Origin: Siphonodentalium dalli
Taxonomy: Eukaryota > Mollusca > Scaphopoda > Gadilida > Siphonodentaliidae
Direction: 5' to 3'
Length of the DNA: 64,000 nucleotides
NCBI GenBank assembly: GCA_032622095.1
Contig: CP136061.1
Span: 133,182,087-133,246,086, forward strand
The position numbers were made by a program, and so were the translations under genes. Within the stretch, counting starts at the first letter, position 1; each line of letters opens with the position of its first letter. Under the pieces are notes generated by a model. That model was not told the origin of the DNA and ran no database searches. It saw only the letters and a program-made list of their open reading frames with translations. Positions 1 to 11,505 of this stretch are shown here, in pieces.

Positions 1-784
1 ATAATATATCATCAAAGAACATATTACTATTAACAATTCCGTGCAACCCGTCTGGAAAATAGCAGAAGGGCGGGTGTCTCAAGAGTGGGTAGTTCTAACT
101 TAGCTAAAGCAATGGCTTATTATCATTTGATTCATTTCACTTATATTTATGCACTGTGTATTGATCATCAGTATTGTATGAGAGTACTTACCGTTATAGG
201 GTTTCTTGTTACTGATTGCCTCGCACTCCCTGGACGATACATCTAGTCTTGAAAAATAGATTTCTTTTCATAAATCGGATAGCAGGGACCTTCTTCAGTC
301 AACTAGATCTGATAAAACAGATGCAAAAATTACTTTGCTGTTCAGTTATGAAAATGAAGAGAAACTTTTATCAAAAACACTTTCAATGAGTCCAACATGA
401 AATATTAAACAACAATTTGTGGTCTCCCAGAATTTTTATTATTCAGCCCCAAGGCCCAGGATAGCACAGTAAAGCAGGGGTTATCCTGAGCATTTTGGAA
501 ATGGGTCAGGGGTCCTTATAATTACAATTGGAAAAAATAACTACTCACACCATATTGCCGAAAGCAATTAATTGCCAAAATTCCCACATGCGGACCCACA
601 TGCAATAATCTGTAAATAACCCACATATAGTCATAGGCCCCATCTGGTAAAAAGAATAACCCATTTTGATTTGTTCTATGACTACTATATGTCTATGACT
701 GACTGAGTGACTCAGTCAATGACTGCTCACTCAACTTCTCAACTCAAGATTATCAGTCTTGACAGCGTTGTTACAAGGCGATGG
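1..784. other. No recognisable feature
   Basis: I see no coding stretch, structured repeat or transposon end here that I can support. The sequence is AT-rich and apparently unique within the window. The LINE relic that follows becomes readable from about 785. Confidence 0.4.
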
Positions 785-1708
785 TTTGATCCATAGCCAA
801 GTATGCATCGAACGTCTGGTGTCCAAACACCGATGGAAACACCAAAAAGATAGAGACGGGTACAGGAAAGGAAAGGGCCTCATGCATGATAAATAACAAC
901 TACCACAGATGCAGTGGTGCTGATGGGGTCGTTGTCGTAATGTCGAAGCTATTTTTCTTCAGAAGTTCTTATAAAGGCATAAATTTCTTTTAGCACACAG
1001 ATAAAATTAATCATTGGTCACATATTGATCTTATCATCTTAGTATTAAACAGGGGCCATAAGAACTGCATGGTTGTTTGATCGATGAACAGAAGAACACA
1101 AACTTACAAATATGATCAACACGTGTGCATTTATGTAGAAAACAATGACCCCTGTCACGTGATATTAGGCGAGACTGGTGTGCTTTTATGTATACAGGAA
1201 TGTACATGGTGTGCATCTATGAATAAACGTTATGACAACAACCCCCGATTAACCAGTGGTGCACCAGCCATGGTACAATCTCTGGAATGGACACCACTGA
1301 AGAAAAGAAGAGATATTACAAAATGCACCACTTTCTACAAATGTATCAACGAACTAGTATCGATCGACCAGAAGAAACCAATAATACCATCAACATCATA
1401 CAAGGGTTGATGTCTACAAGTACAGGTACTCGTTATTTCCGTCAGTAATACGACTATGGAACTCCATTGCAAAAGAGGTAGTCAACTGCAACTCTCTAGA
1501 AGACCAAAATAGGGAGCTGCAAGCTGTGCCTGAGGAAAACAATGCATCAAGATTTAACTGCAAGAAGTTTTAACCTCTAAATACAATTTAGCTTTTAATC
1601 ATCAATCTAGTTTTAACAACTTCCTCATCAGCCCGCGCACTATAGTTCGATATTTTCCCAACAGAAAAACACCTCTGCTACTGCCAGGACTTGCACTGTA
1701 TTAGGAAG
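785..1708 (+). pseudogene. 3' end of a decayed LINE, interrupted by a MITE
   Basis: Conceptual translation on the plus strand gives the C-terminal tail typical of RTE/jockey-group LINE polymerases. A VWxPxT-like motif lies near 820, then NNYHR just before the MITE at 921..1253, then MVQSLEW after it at about 1267, and finally a degenerate FPxxIRLWNSIAKEVV block near 1435-1475. Stops and frame changes show it is dead. The 3' UTR continues to a run of AGGAAGAAGAAG near 1697-1708, which I take as the element end. The two halves join in frame once the MITE and one copy of its 9-bp target duplication are removed. The LINE call rests on motif resemblance; the clade is not certain. Confidence 0.6.
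921..1253. mobile_element. MULE-like MITE, copy A, with 9-bp target duplication
   Basis: A 333-bp element with terminal inverted repeats of the form TGATGGGGTCGTTGTCGTAA on the left and the inverted TTATGACAACAACCCCC near the right end. It is flanked on both sides by CAGTGGTGC (912..920 and 1254..1262). Inner sequences repeat motifs such as GTGTGCATTTATGTA in both orientations. Nine-base duplications are typical of the Mutator/MULE superfamily; the assignment is by duplication length only. No transposase is present. It sits inside the LINE relic at 785..1708. A second member lies at 5313..5791. Confidence 0.75.
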
Positions 1709-1862
1709 AAGAAGATCACTTCAACACTTGAACAAGAATTGACAAAGAACCAACCACAAGTCCACAAACAACATAACCATATATTCATCAATATATTGAC
1801 TATTGTCCAAGACGTGTACCCACAGTTACTGGACATAAAGTCCCAAAAATAAGGTTTTAATC

Positions 1863-2986
1863 TAGGGCCTGACGAAGCTTCGAGATTCGATTCGATTTCG
1901 AATCTTACGTTCCGATTCGATTCGATAGCGGTCGGGTGATTCGGGATATTTCGAATCGTTATATACAAGTTCTTTATCACTGGGAATAGACTGCATTATC
2001 TATAAAAATTATTCATATTATCCCCAATACTTAACACAAGTCTCCTTCCGCGACCATGTGTGACCACCATGGTCCAATGTGTGTAGGGTAAGTTGCCCAA
2101 AAGCTCACTGCTCATATATATTGCCCCACCAGTCCCATGCTGGTTACTCGTGGAAGGTCGGTGCAACTCGTGCAGCATGCAGGTATAGGTCTATGATGGT
2201 TTGCGTGTTCATCGCGGTTGTACCATAATCGTAACGCACACGGTTTCCTCCACCACATAAAACCAGAAATGTCGTGATACTGAAGTTAGTGAATTTCTTG
2301 TGGGACCTATTTGTATGTCGGTATCTGACATTCTTACCAGAAAAGCCTATATTGCGTTACTCAGATCAATCAAATAATACCATATTTTTTTTAACTCAAA
2401 ATTAAAACGATATAAATATATTAAATAAACATTTTGGGCTCCATCATGCCATCTCCAAATCCGACCAACATCTTTATCCGGGAAATGGAATATAATTTGT
2501 TAACCATTCAGCTTTCCGACAGACAGGCCCAAGTTGGGATACTATATATAGTTCTCTGTAATCCCGTTTGCGTATGCGCTATTCCCAATTAAGTCACGAT
2601 GCGCAATTTTGATATTGCGCATGCCTGCTGTGCGTGACAGGGTGAAGCATACATGCGCAGAAGAGTTCCCGTTTGCAATGACTCGAATCAGACTCCATTA
2701 ACTCCAAAGTTCCAAACTGCTTTCTTTCGCGAACTTCACGCATACTGGCAGTGGCACAAAATATGAAATGGTGTCGTGCCATTCTCATATATTAAACTGT
2801 TTTAAACTGTTTTATCATGTCATAGAAATTAAGTTCAATGAACCTTCTTCGTAATCTGGGTTATCTCACTGACGTTATAAAATCATCTGACATTTGCACC
2901 CATTTTTGCTCGTACCTTCGATTCATTATCCTGATTCGATTCGAGATTCGATTCGATGTTGAAATTGCCGATTCGTCGGGCCCTAT
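1863..2986. mobile_element. Non-autonomous hAT-like element with 8-bp target duplication
   Basis: A 1124-bp element that begins TAGGGCCTGACGAA and ends TTCGTCGGGCCCTA, followed inward on both sides by runs of ATTCGATTCGA. It is flanked by perfect 8-bp duplications TTTTAATC at 1855..1862 and 2987..2994. The related sequence at 5240-5310, read on the minus strand, has a single TTTTAATC and no insert, so it is an empty site. The 8-bp duplication and the TAGGG-type end are typical of hAT elements. No transposase reading frame is visible, so it would have to be mobilised in trans. Confidence 0.85.
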
Positions 2987-3203
2987 TTTAATCGAATTTA
3001 CAAATCGGTATACTAATATAAGGAACGCAAGTTATGAAAGAATTACCAAATGGCCAGACAAACATATCCCAAATACAACTATTTATACAAGCACAAAACA
3101 CAAAATACCGGGCATATGTTGCCTGTTTCCTATAAATAACATACTCAGCTACAACTCTGCAGCGATAAAATCGTTCCGGACGACAAATTAACAGAGTTTA
3201 AAA

Positions 3204-4264
3204 TAGAGGTGCCACGATTATTTATTTTGATAATCGATAATCGGTCGTCAATAATCGACTATAATCGATTAATCGTACATAATAATAATAACATCAGTAG
3301 AAGTATTCCGTAATATGGCCTATTGGCTGGATGCTGGTTAACTGCTTTCGCTGCTTGTTTGAGGCTTCGGCTGATGTAATTTTTGTGTTAATAAAGTGCA
3401 TCATAAACCACCGGTAATGACTAATGAGCACAATGTGTTCAATACAAGCACAGTTCTCGGCGATGTCATGGTTATAATATTTGTGAGTTCATTGGAACGA
3501 ACGTAGCGATTAATTTAACAGCCAAACATACAAGCAATATAAAAGTAGGAATGCACGACGGACCGACGGTGGTTCCTAAAAAAAAGGAATCTAATGTTAC
3601 TGAAACTATAAGTTTCAGCGAACTTCCAGAGCATGGATAACAATTACAAAGGTGGGCCCCTGCTCGCAAATTTCAGGACTCATAAAAAAATATGTATTTG
3701 GTAATAGTTAATTTCATTTAGCAGTCACCACACTATAAGCGATAGCCTGTACTAGTAACATCTAAGTATACTTATACAAACAAAGTATACTTGCTGCAAA
3801 TGACACCGCCGAGAATATCGCTGATTAAAATGACGTAGGTTCCCTGATATCGAGAGAATGTCAATCAACTCCCCTTTGGTCCAATGAGATTCAAGGGCGA
3901 GGGCATTCAGTTCACTGACAGTCAGTCCATTTCAAAGACGTAGTGCCGCCTTTCTTGTAGAAATATACAACGATGTCGGCATAAGTTCAAAGCTGCAGTG
4001 CCGCCATCATGGCGCCATGCAATTTGAAGAATATACAATGACTCGAAGAGTAACCATGTCATCAAATGAACTGCCGGCTGTTTGCAACATATACTAGTAG
4101 TACTCAAGTTGTCGGAATCTCTTATCAGGGTATTCAACAATAACCGGCATTTTCCAACGTCCGAAATAAATAACGCAGATTAATCGACGACGGAAATGGT
4201 AATCGATTATCGGCTTTATCAACGGTTCATCGATTATACGATTACCGTAATCGTGGCACCCCTA
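3204..4264. mobile_element. Second non-autonomous hAT-like element
   Basis: A 1061-bp element starting TAGAGGTGCCACGATTA and ending TAATCGTGGCACCCCTA, flanked by 8-bp duplications GTTTAAAA at 3196..3203 and 4265..4272. Subterminal sequence is rich in ATCGATTA-type motifs on both sides. Arm B at about 4430-4445 carries the single uninterrupted GTTTAAAA in reverse complement, so it is an empty site. The end sequence is close to the GGTGCCACGATTA termini known in hAT elements of fish and invertebrates. No coding capacity is visible. Confidence 0.85.
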
Positions 4265-4416
4265 GTTTAAAACATTTTTCACCATTACATCCATGTTTTC
4301 GTATACTTATTCAATCGGTAATTGGAAAGGCCGGTGTTCTGCAACAAATAGTATGTTGGAACTTCATATGATGCTAAGAAATAAAATGGCGATATGGATG
4401 GCGATGAGTCATTTGT

Positions 4417-5310
4417 CGCTAATGGTGAAACATGTTTTAAACTCTGTTAATTTGGCGTCCGGAACGATTTTATCACTGCAGAGTTGTAGCTGAGTATGTT
4501 ATTTACAAGAAACAGGTGACATATGCCCAGTATTTTGTGCTTGTATTTGGGATATGTTTGTCCGGCCATTTGGTATTTCTATCATAACTTGAGTTCCTTA
4601 TTTACGTTATTATTATCACTTTCTGGAATGCGTCAGCTCTTAGACATATGTGCTTGTGAAGCTGACAGGCTCAACCTGATATTTAATCCAACAAAGACGG
4701 TAGCCATGACCTTCATTCCAAGAAGTTTACCTATAAGTACTTTCCCCAAACTGTTCCTCGGTGAGAAAGAACTCAGATTTGTGGATTCGGTTAAATATCC
4801 GGGACATGTCATTAACAACGATTTATCTGACGATGGTGATATTAAACGTCAATATCGGGCAGTTTGTTTGAGAGTGAACACTTTAATGAGGAGATTTTCT
4901 AAATGCTCACAGCAGGTACAATAACGCGTATAGACTGTGTATGGGTTATGATAGAAGATGTAGTGCGAGTGGAATGTTTGTTTCTGACTGTGTGATGACA
5001 CTTGATATGCTAAGGAGAAAGTTTGTGTTTGGTTTCTGGGAACGTGTGAATGAATCCAACAATTATATACTATCTGCAATTGCTAATTCAGATATTATAT
5101 ACACATCTAATTTTATATAACCATTGGCGAAATTTATTGTAGGCCTATATGTAAAGTGTGTGTAGAAATTTCAGATTTATTTGAAATTTTAGCATTTACA
5201 AATATGGACTTCTTAGTCTGAAATAAAGTATTATATATTATTAATATTAGTATACCGATTTATAAATTCGATTAAAACCTTATTTTTGTGACTGTATGTC
5301 CAGTAACTGT
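4417..5310 (-). repeat. Arm B of the inverted paralogous pair (with a LINE fragment)
   Basis: Reverse-complement paralogue of arm A. It lacks both hAT-like elements but contains a 5'-truncated LINE insertion at about 4621-5240, and its outer end is cut by the MULE-like MITE at 5313..5791. Removing these leaves about 270 bp matching arm A. Confidence 0.7.
4621..5240 (+). pseudogene. 5'-truncated LINE fragment (end of reverse transcriptase and C-terminus)
   Basis: An open frame from about 4624 to 4924 encodes the tail of a LINE reverse transcriptase. Visible blocks are RLNLIFNPTKT (the KT motif following the catalytic loop), a degenerate KYPGHVINNDLSDDGDI (the region usually reading YLG) and RANxLxRRFSKCS-like sequence. 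It is broken at 4924. A second block in another frame (about 4920-5100) reads YNNAYR, RCSASGMF and LRRKFVFGF, the usual LINE C-terminus, with some residues missing between the two. The fragment ends in AATAAAGTATTATATATTATT. Arm A has no such insert at the matching point (near 3020), which marks it as a separate insertion. Confidence 0.7.
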
Positions 5311-5312
5311 GG

Positions 5313-5791
5313 CTAATGGGGTCGTTGTCGTAATGTTTTATACATAGATGCACACTGTGTGCATTTATGTATACATAAATTCACACCAGTCTCGAGTAGT
5401 GTCATGTGACAGGGGTCATAGACGTAGTGTTTTCTACATAAATGCACACGTTTTAATATTTTTTGTAAGTTCATTTTCTTCCGTTCATCGATCAAACAAC
5501 CATGCAGTTCGTTCCGTCACTGTTTAATACTGAGAAAAATATGCGACCGATGACCAATTTTATTTCAGTTTCGTCATTGTGTAATTTGTGATAAAAGAAT
5601 GACTTTATCAGAACTTCGGAAGAAAAATAGTTATGAATTGAAGCAGACGGCAATTATTTACGGTAACATTTCAATCTCGCGCCGACTGAGACTGGTGTGC
5701 ATTTATGTATACATAACGTCATAAGTCATAAATCATAAATGCACACGGTGTGCATTTATGTATAAAACGTTACGACAACGACCCCATTAGC
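5313..5791. mobile_element. MULE-like MITE, copy B
   Basis: A 479-bp element with long terminal inverted repeats (CTAATGGGGTCGTTGTCGTA at the left, mirrored at the right) and the same internal GTGTGCATTTATGTA motifs as copy A at 921..1253. It is flanked by the direct repeat GTAACTGTGG at 5303..5312 and 5792..5801. The paralogous position near 1820-1830 on arm A carries one copy and no insert. The 9- to 10-bp duplication fits MULE elements. No coding sequence. Confidence 0.78.
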
Positions 5792-5801
5792 GTAACTGTG
5801 G

Positions 5802-6182
5802 TGTACCTTTATCCTATTATCTGACACTTTCGTATCTGAGTCAATAACACTATACTAATGAGAATGATCAAATTAGCAATGTTCACTGAGTCAGCAATGC
5901 TCACTTAGTCACAGTATGTACTTTCAACGTTGTGTGTCCTAATTTCGACGTAACAACTTTCGGGATAGAATAAACAACATTTGTGTCGTGCTAAAGGAGG
6001 AATCTTACCTTTGTTTTAAAAAGTTATATATGAAAGGTGATATGTGATTATTTTTTAACGATGCGTATTATTCTGGAAGTATATTTAAGTTAGTTTTCAT
6101 CAGACATAAAAGTTGTTATTTATAAAAATGTTTACAAACAGGAGAGATAACCCACTACAAGCTATGCTTATGGATTACCCCC
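5802..6182. other. No recognisable feature
   Basis: AT-rich spacer between two TIR elements. I see no open frame with family resemblance and no repeat. Confidence 0.4.
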
Positions 6183-6191
6183 CTTCGACAT

Positions 6192-7066
6192 GGTATCTGG
6201 AGAAGTCGGCCCCGCGCGAAGTCGGTCCTATATGAAGACGGCCCCACGCGAAGACGGCCACAGAGAAGTCGGCCCCATTAATTAGAAGGGATTAAATCGG
6301 CTTAATTTTATTGATGTAGTGTTTATTTAGGCTAATTATGAGGTCCCCAACTTAATTTTGTTGATTTAGTGTCGTGTTTGTGTAGGCTACTTGTGAAGTC
6401 CGCAATGTTTTCTTAGTTGTTATAACAAAATGAACTTCACTTATACAAGTTATAGAAGTCCATAGAATGCAACAGATGTTCCTAGCTGGACTCATCGAAT
6501 ATGTAACACAGGTAGATCTAAGTGAATTAAAATTTTAATTTTGATAAAACATTCCATTTTTCACAAGAATATGAACATTCATTTTTCAATATTTTCTCAA
6601 GTATATGAGTTAATATACTTAAATCTTGTACATATATATAGTAATTTCACCTCTATAATATATGTAAAAATAATGTCAATATGTGATATATGAGCTTGTA
6701 TGTTATATAATTATGTTGGTTTCGGTTGTGCTAACAAGCATCGCTAATCGACTCGATCAACTCGACCCCCATTCCAGTTGCCAGTAGTTCAATAGCTGTT
6801 TCTTCTGGAAAGGGGCAAATTTTTAACCTGTGGAAGTTGTACATAGGCCTACAGAGACCGAGATTTAAGGACAAGTCAGCTGCTACGAAAGATAGCCGTT
6901 ATTGTTATATTGTAATTGTCATTATCATTATTATCAGTATCATATTTCATATTCATAAAATAAATAATGATTTTAAACAATAGTTCTGTTATAAAATGGG
7001 GCTGACTTCGCGCGGGGCCGTCTTCGTATTGGGCCGACTTCGCGCGGGGCCGACTTCTCCTGTATT
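6192..7066. mobile_element. TIR element with GC-rich ends and 9-bp target duplication
   Basis: An 875-bp element whose two ends are inverted copies of a short repeated block (AGAAGTCGGCCCCGCGCGAA, several times per end at about 6198-6280 and 6995-7058). Nine-base direct repeats CTTCGACAT flank it at 6183..6191 and 7067..7075. The AT-rich core has no coding capacity. The duplication length points to a MULE-like element. It inserted right next to the left end of the 4.4-kb element at 7074..11505, so the duplicated target overlaps that element's first bases. Confidence 0.7.
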
Positions 7067-7073
7067 CTTCGAC

Positions 7074-10000
7074 ATATCGTCGCGTGAGAACCAGAAGGTT
7101 CTAACTGTATTTTGGCGGGAAAATGAGTTATTGGTACCGATAGAACCGGCAGCTCATAATCTGTCCGTTAAACGCATGATCACATGACCTCGAGTCCCAG
7201 TTTTCACACAAAATGCTGTGCAAATACGTTCTATCTCCAATCTGCATTCTTTTGGTAGAGCAAGATGGTTCTATCTACAGAGCCAATAGGATTGGCAGAT
7301 CCGCGTCACGTGATGTAAGTTTGGCGAATGGCTGTCGACGAAATGTGAATTGTGTTGTCTCGACAATAATATGAGATCAATATTATAACGTTTCAACATT
7401 ATTACGGTATAGCCCAATATAAATGTTCCCTTGAATACTATATTTACCTCTTCAACCTACAAAAGTATCAAGATCAAGTCAATAAGACACTTTTGTGAGC
7501 TATATTGTAGATAGAACGTTCTGACATTGTGATGTTCAATCCTAGGATTTCCACTTAGACCTTGTGCGTGTAGATAGAACGTTCTTGCGCTACGGGCGAG
7601 TGATTGATGTGTTACTTCATAGTGTTCCATCTACGTTTGATAGAGTGATTTAAGGACTCGTCATGTTATGCGTGTGAGTTAGACCTTCGAGTTCTGTCTC
7701 GTGTATCGACTTGCACTGCCCGATTTGACCTTAGACCTAACGAATCCCGATTTAGCTAAAAAATACAAAGCCATGCTGAGCCGTTGTCATTACTTGTCCC
7801 AGAGTCTTGTCATATATCATGGAATTAGGATGTATCTGAGGAGGTTTATGTTATGGTAGAGTCTATTTTTGTTTAAATATTTGATTTTTGTGGGTGAATT
7901 AGCTAAAAGTTTTGATTATTCTTAAGTTAAGTGTGTAAGCGTGTCACTGTCCAAAACCCAATTCGTTCCTAAATATGCCATGACTTCAATATATTTTGAT
8001 CGTCTTTCCGCAACTTTCAGACAAGTGTTTTTTCCTTTTTGGAAGGTAATCATTACCCGTGATGGGATGGAACCCAATAAGTGTATTTTTATGTATATTT
8101 GACATCTCGATATCACTGACGTGAATCAACCGCCCATTAGCATAAATATTGATTAACTATTATCAGGGGGAATCATTTAACGTTTCCTCCATCGTGGATA
8201 AACGCCATCAACATGGAGAACTATATATTACTATATCGTTGAGTTATTGTGGAAAGCAATAGCGATCCAAGGTACACATGTACAACCAACCCAGTAACAT
8301 ACAGTCACTCCATATATATACACAAAAACACCACACGAATGGCAAGATGGTCACTCACTCTATACACACACACCTGAACCATGAACATATAGTCAAACCC
8401 TGTATACCTATTCACCACTTTCATGATCATAAGTCAATGCTTGTATGCCTATTTATCTCACCATTGTCCATACAGTCAATCTCCGTATACCTATTCGCCA
8501 TGGCCAAAATAGCCATTCGAGATAAATATATACACCCCATCCATGATCATAGAGTCACTCCATGTACATGTATACATATGCATATCACCATTGGCCATAT
8601 AGCCACTCACCATGACCATATATATCCACACTCGTGTATACCTGTACACCCCCACACATGCATGCCAATAAAGCCATGCACACATGTAGACACACTAGGT
8701 ATACTCATACACCTGACCCATGACCATATAGTCAGCCATGTGTACCTATTCAACGCATTCCTGATCATACAGTCAATCATTGTATACCTATACACCTCAC
8801 CATTGGTCATCGGTCACTCGCTGTATACATGTTCACCAAACCCATGGCAAAATAGCCACGCAAGTTATACATATATTCCCAACCATGACCATAGAATCAC
8901 TCCAGTTAAACATATATATGCACCTCACTAATGGATATATAGCCACTCACTTTATACACATACCTCTCCATAACCATAGCCACACTAGTGTATACCAGTA
9001 CACCCTACACATGACCATACAGCCATGCAGGCCCACTAGGTTAGGTATACTCCTACACCTGACCCATAACCATATACATGACATTGTAGTCACTCCCTGT
9101 ATACCTATTCACCACATTCATGATCATACAGTCACTCCTTGTATACCTGTTCACCTCACCATTGGCCATACAGTGAGTCCCTGGAAACATAGCTGCACAT
9201 CGATTTATCCATTCACCCCACCCATGAGCATACAGCCAACACATGTACATCATATACATATACACCTACCCATGGTAATACAACAACACAAGGTACACAT
9301 GTGGATCCCACCCATGACCATGCAGTCACTCCATATATACATAAACAGACATATTACCATGTATGTACTCTCGTTAATTACACAAACCACACCAATGCCC
9401 ATTAAGCCACAGTATGTACACATGTACTGGGTAGTCATAGCCATAAAAACCATACAGTCACTCCCTGTATACATATTCACCTCACACATGACCATACACT
9501 CACTCCTTGCATACATATACATCTCACCATGCCCACCCCTTTCATGACCATATTGCTAATCATGTACACCTATTTACATCATTCATGACCATACAGTAAC
9601 TCCCTTTATACATATTCACATCACCTATGACCACACGGTAACTCCCGTGTTGCCATCTTGACCTCCACCCTATATCGTGTTGATCATTGTGTATCGTAGT
9701 AGGTCTGAATGGCCACAGATTATGATTAATTTCAGTTCCATTTCAAAGTTCTGCCCATTTATTAAACAAATATAGCCAGTATCCAAAGAGGTTCTCGGAA
9801 AAAAACCCAGATAAGGCAACTTTAAAATTTATTTGTTATGCCCCATAAGGAAATGAGACAACCAAAATAGAACATTTAGTTATCAGTTGATTAGCTAACA
9901 TGTAAAATTTGCTACATTTTCGAAAACGCAGAGAATAATGTTCGAGATATGTGTAAAAAGTTGTTGCCATTTTGGAAGCCTTATACATGTATGGTCCACA

Positions 10001-11505
10001 TTCGAGAAAAGTGAATTAAGCTAGGTGGGTAAACTTTCAGCAAAAGTTCGAGAATCAGCAAAAGGTAGCTGATCTTTCTGCACTTCCACCGTGCTAGGAT
10101 TTTTTAATTCTGCACTCAAAAAAAGCCAATATGATAGCAAAACAGTGGAGAATTGCAACCGTTGCCAAATCAACCACTCCCAGTGTAGCACTTTATGGAT
10201 GGACGGCCAATTATAGATAGCCTGCGTTGTTTGAACCATTCTTCCTGTAAGATGCTGCACAGAATTTCTATTGACTGATACCATCACATTTGACAGTGAC
10301 AGTGAAGATGAGATTACATAATCCGTGGGCAGAACAATTGCAATTTATTATATGAATCTTCTGTCAACTAGTACGAATGACCTTTCGAGTTTAGTATAAA
10401 ATTGAAAGCATTGAGAACACTATCTTGGGGTAGGGTTAAGTTTTACTTTATTTCTTAATTCTGGTCTGGTACATGATTATAGCATTTCATGTCTGATATT
10501 GGGGAAGAATTTGTGCTTATTGTGGTGCATGTTGTGCAGCTGTATCCATAAAACTGACAAAGTCATGTGAATTTTTCAAAAACATTTCCTATAAAAATAA
10601 TATATTTTGTTTAGCCAATTTACCCCCAAAAAATCAAATATTTTAACAAAATAGACTCTACCATAACACAAACCTCCTCAGATACATGCTAATTCCATGA
10701 TATATGATAAGACTCTGAATTGGTTGACAAAACGGAAATAAAACGGGCTATTCTGACTTGACAGGTATTTTCAAATAGAAAATCAGTTTATGGGGAGGGT
10801 TAAGTTTTTGGAAATATCTCGGCTTGTTGTATATCATTGCTTGTGACGTTGATATTAATAGATCAGGTATATAATGCTGAAACTTTTGATGCACCAATGA
10901 CAATCATTTATACAATACAATAGTACCACACGTTACAAGTTACATGTACATATGTCTGATCCTGTCTATTAACTGACCATTGGGTTGTGCTTATTCAATT
11001 TGAATTCCTTCATTATATTGCACCAAACAATCTTTATAGAATTCACAAAATTTAATAGTCCCTGTTTCTACCTGACACAATCGTCAATCTGACATGGTTT
11101 CATTGCAGACTGAGGTTTGTGTCAGATGAAAACCCGGGCTACAATTTGAAGTGTGGTTATCCAGAGATTATCGTAGATAGAACTCACAAGTTTGAGAAGG
11201 TCCGTGATTTATTGTGCCACAGTGTCCTATCTACTAGGGCATTCTGATCCGCACATAATCTGACCATTTTGTGTTCAAATGGTTCTATCTGCAAACAAAT
11301 TTTTACATATCACGCCGTGAATCCGTTTTGTTTGGGCATGAAACCTCGCATTTACATAAAGTCCGACCATGGGCACAACATATAACTTCCGCGCATATAA
11401 CAAATGGGTTTTAGTACGAAATTCCGGTGCTCAAAATTTCAATGTCGATTTTCTCTAAAATTGAGTAATGGTAGTTAGAACCTTCTGGTTCTCACGCGAC
11501 GATAT
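7074..11505. mobile_element. 4.4-kb TIR element with subterminal repeats and a minisatellite core
   Basis: The left end (7074 onward) and the right end (to 11505) are inverted copies of about 33 bp beginning ATATCGTCGCGTGAGAACC. Each terminal region (about 7089-7640 and 11168-11500) holds several copies of GTAGATAGAAC or its complement, as expected for transposase-binding subterminal repeats. A second inverted pair of about 110 bp lies inside at 7795-7905 and 10612-10722. The core contains the 42-bp minisatellite at 8275-9640. I see no transposase; the minus-strand frame at 10021..10287 (88 codons) is unrecognised. No clear target duplication is visible, so the superfamily is open. Confidence 0.65.
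8275..9640. repeat. Degenerate 42-bp minisatellite
   Basis: About 1.35 kb of imperfect tandem units of roughly 42 bp, with the core CATACAGTCACTCCCTGTAT followed by ACCTATTCACC. Successive GTCACTCC boxes at 9089, 9131 and 9173 (the last changed to GTGAGTCC) show the spacing directly. Long open frames on both strands in this stretch (for example 8278..8931 and 8780..9547) are by-products of the repeat, rich in His, Thr and Pro, and are not annotated as genes. Confidence 0.8.

Larger units (their letters stand above)
1816..4287 (+). repeat. Arm A of an inverted paralogous pair (with two hAT-like insertions)
   Basis: After removing the elements at 1863..2986 and 3204..4264, arm A (about 1816-1862, 2995-3203 and 4273-4287) is the reverse complement, with scattered mismatches, of arm B at about 4417-5310. 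Shared landmarks are TTACTGGACAT, ATAAGGTTTTAATC, AAATCGGTATACTAAT, and AACATACTCAGCTACAACTC. The arms are separated by about 130 bp. The original unit may have been a foldback element, but I found no terminal target duplication to prove it. Confidence 0.75.

Noticed and set aside
8278-9547. Long open frames of 217 and 255 codons rich in His, Thr and Pro
   Set aside because: They follow the 42-bp minisatellite in overlapping frames and on both strands. The composition is that of the repeat, with no start context or family.
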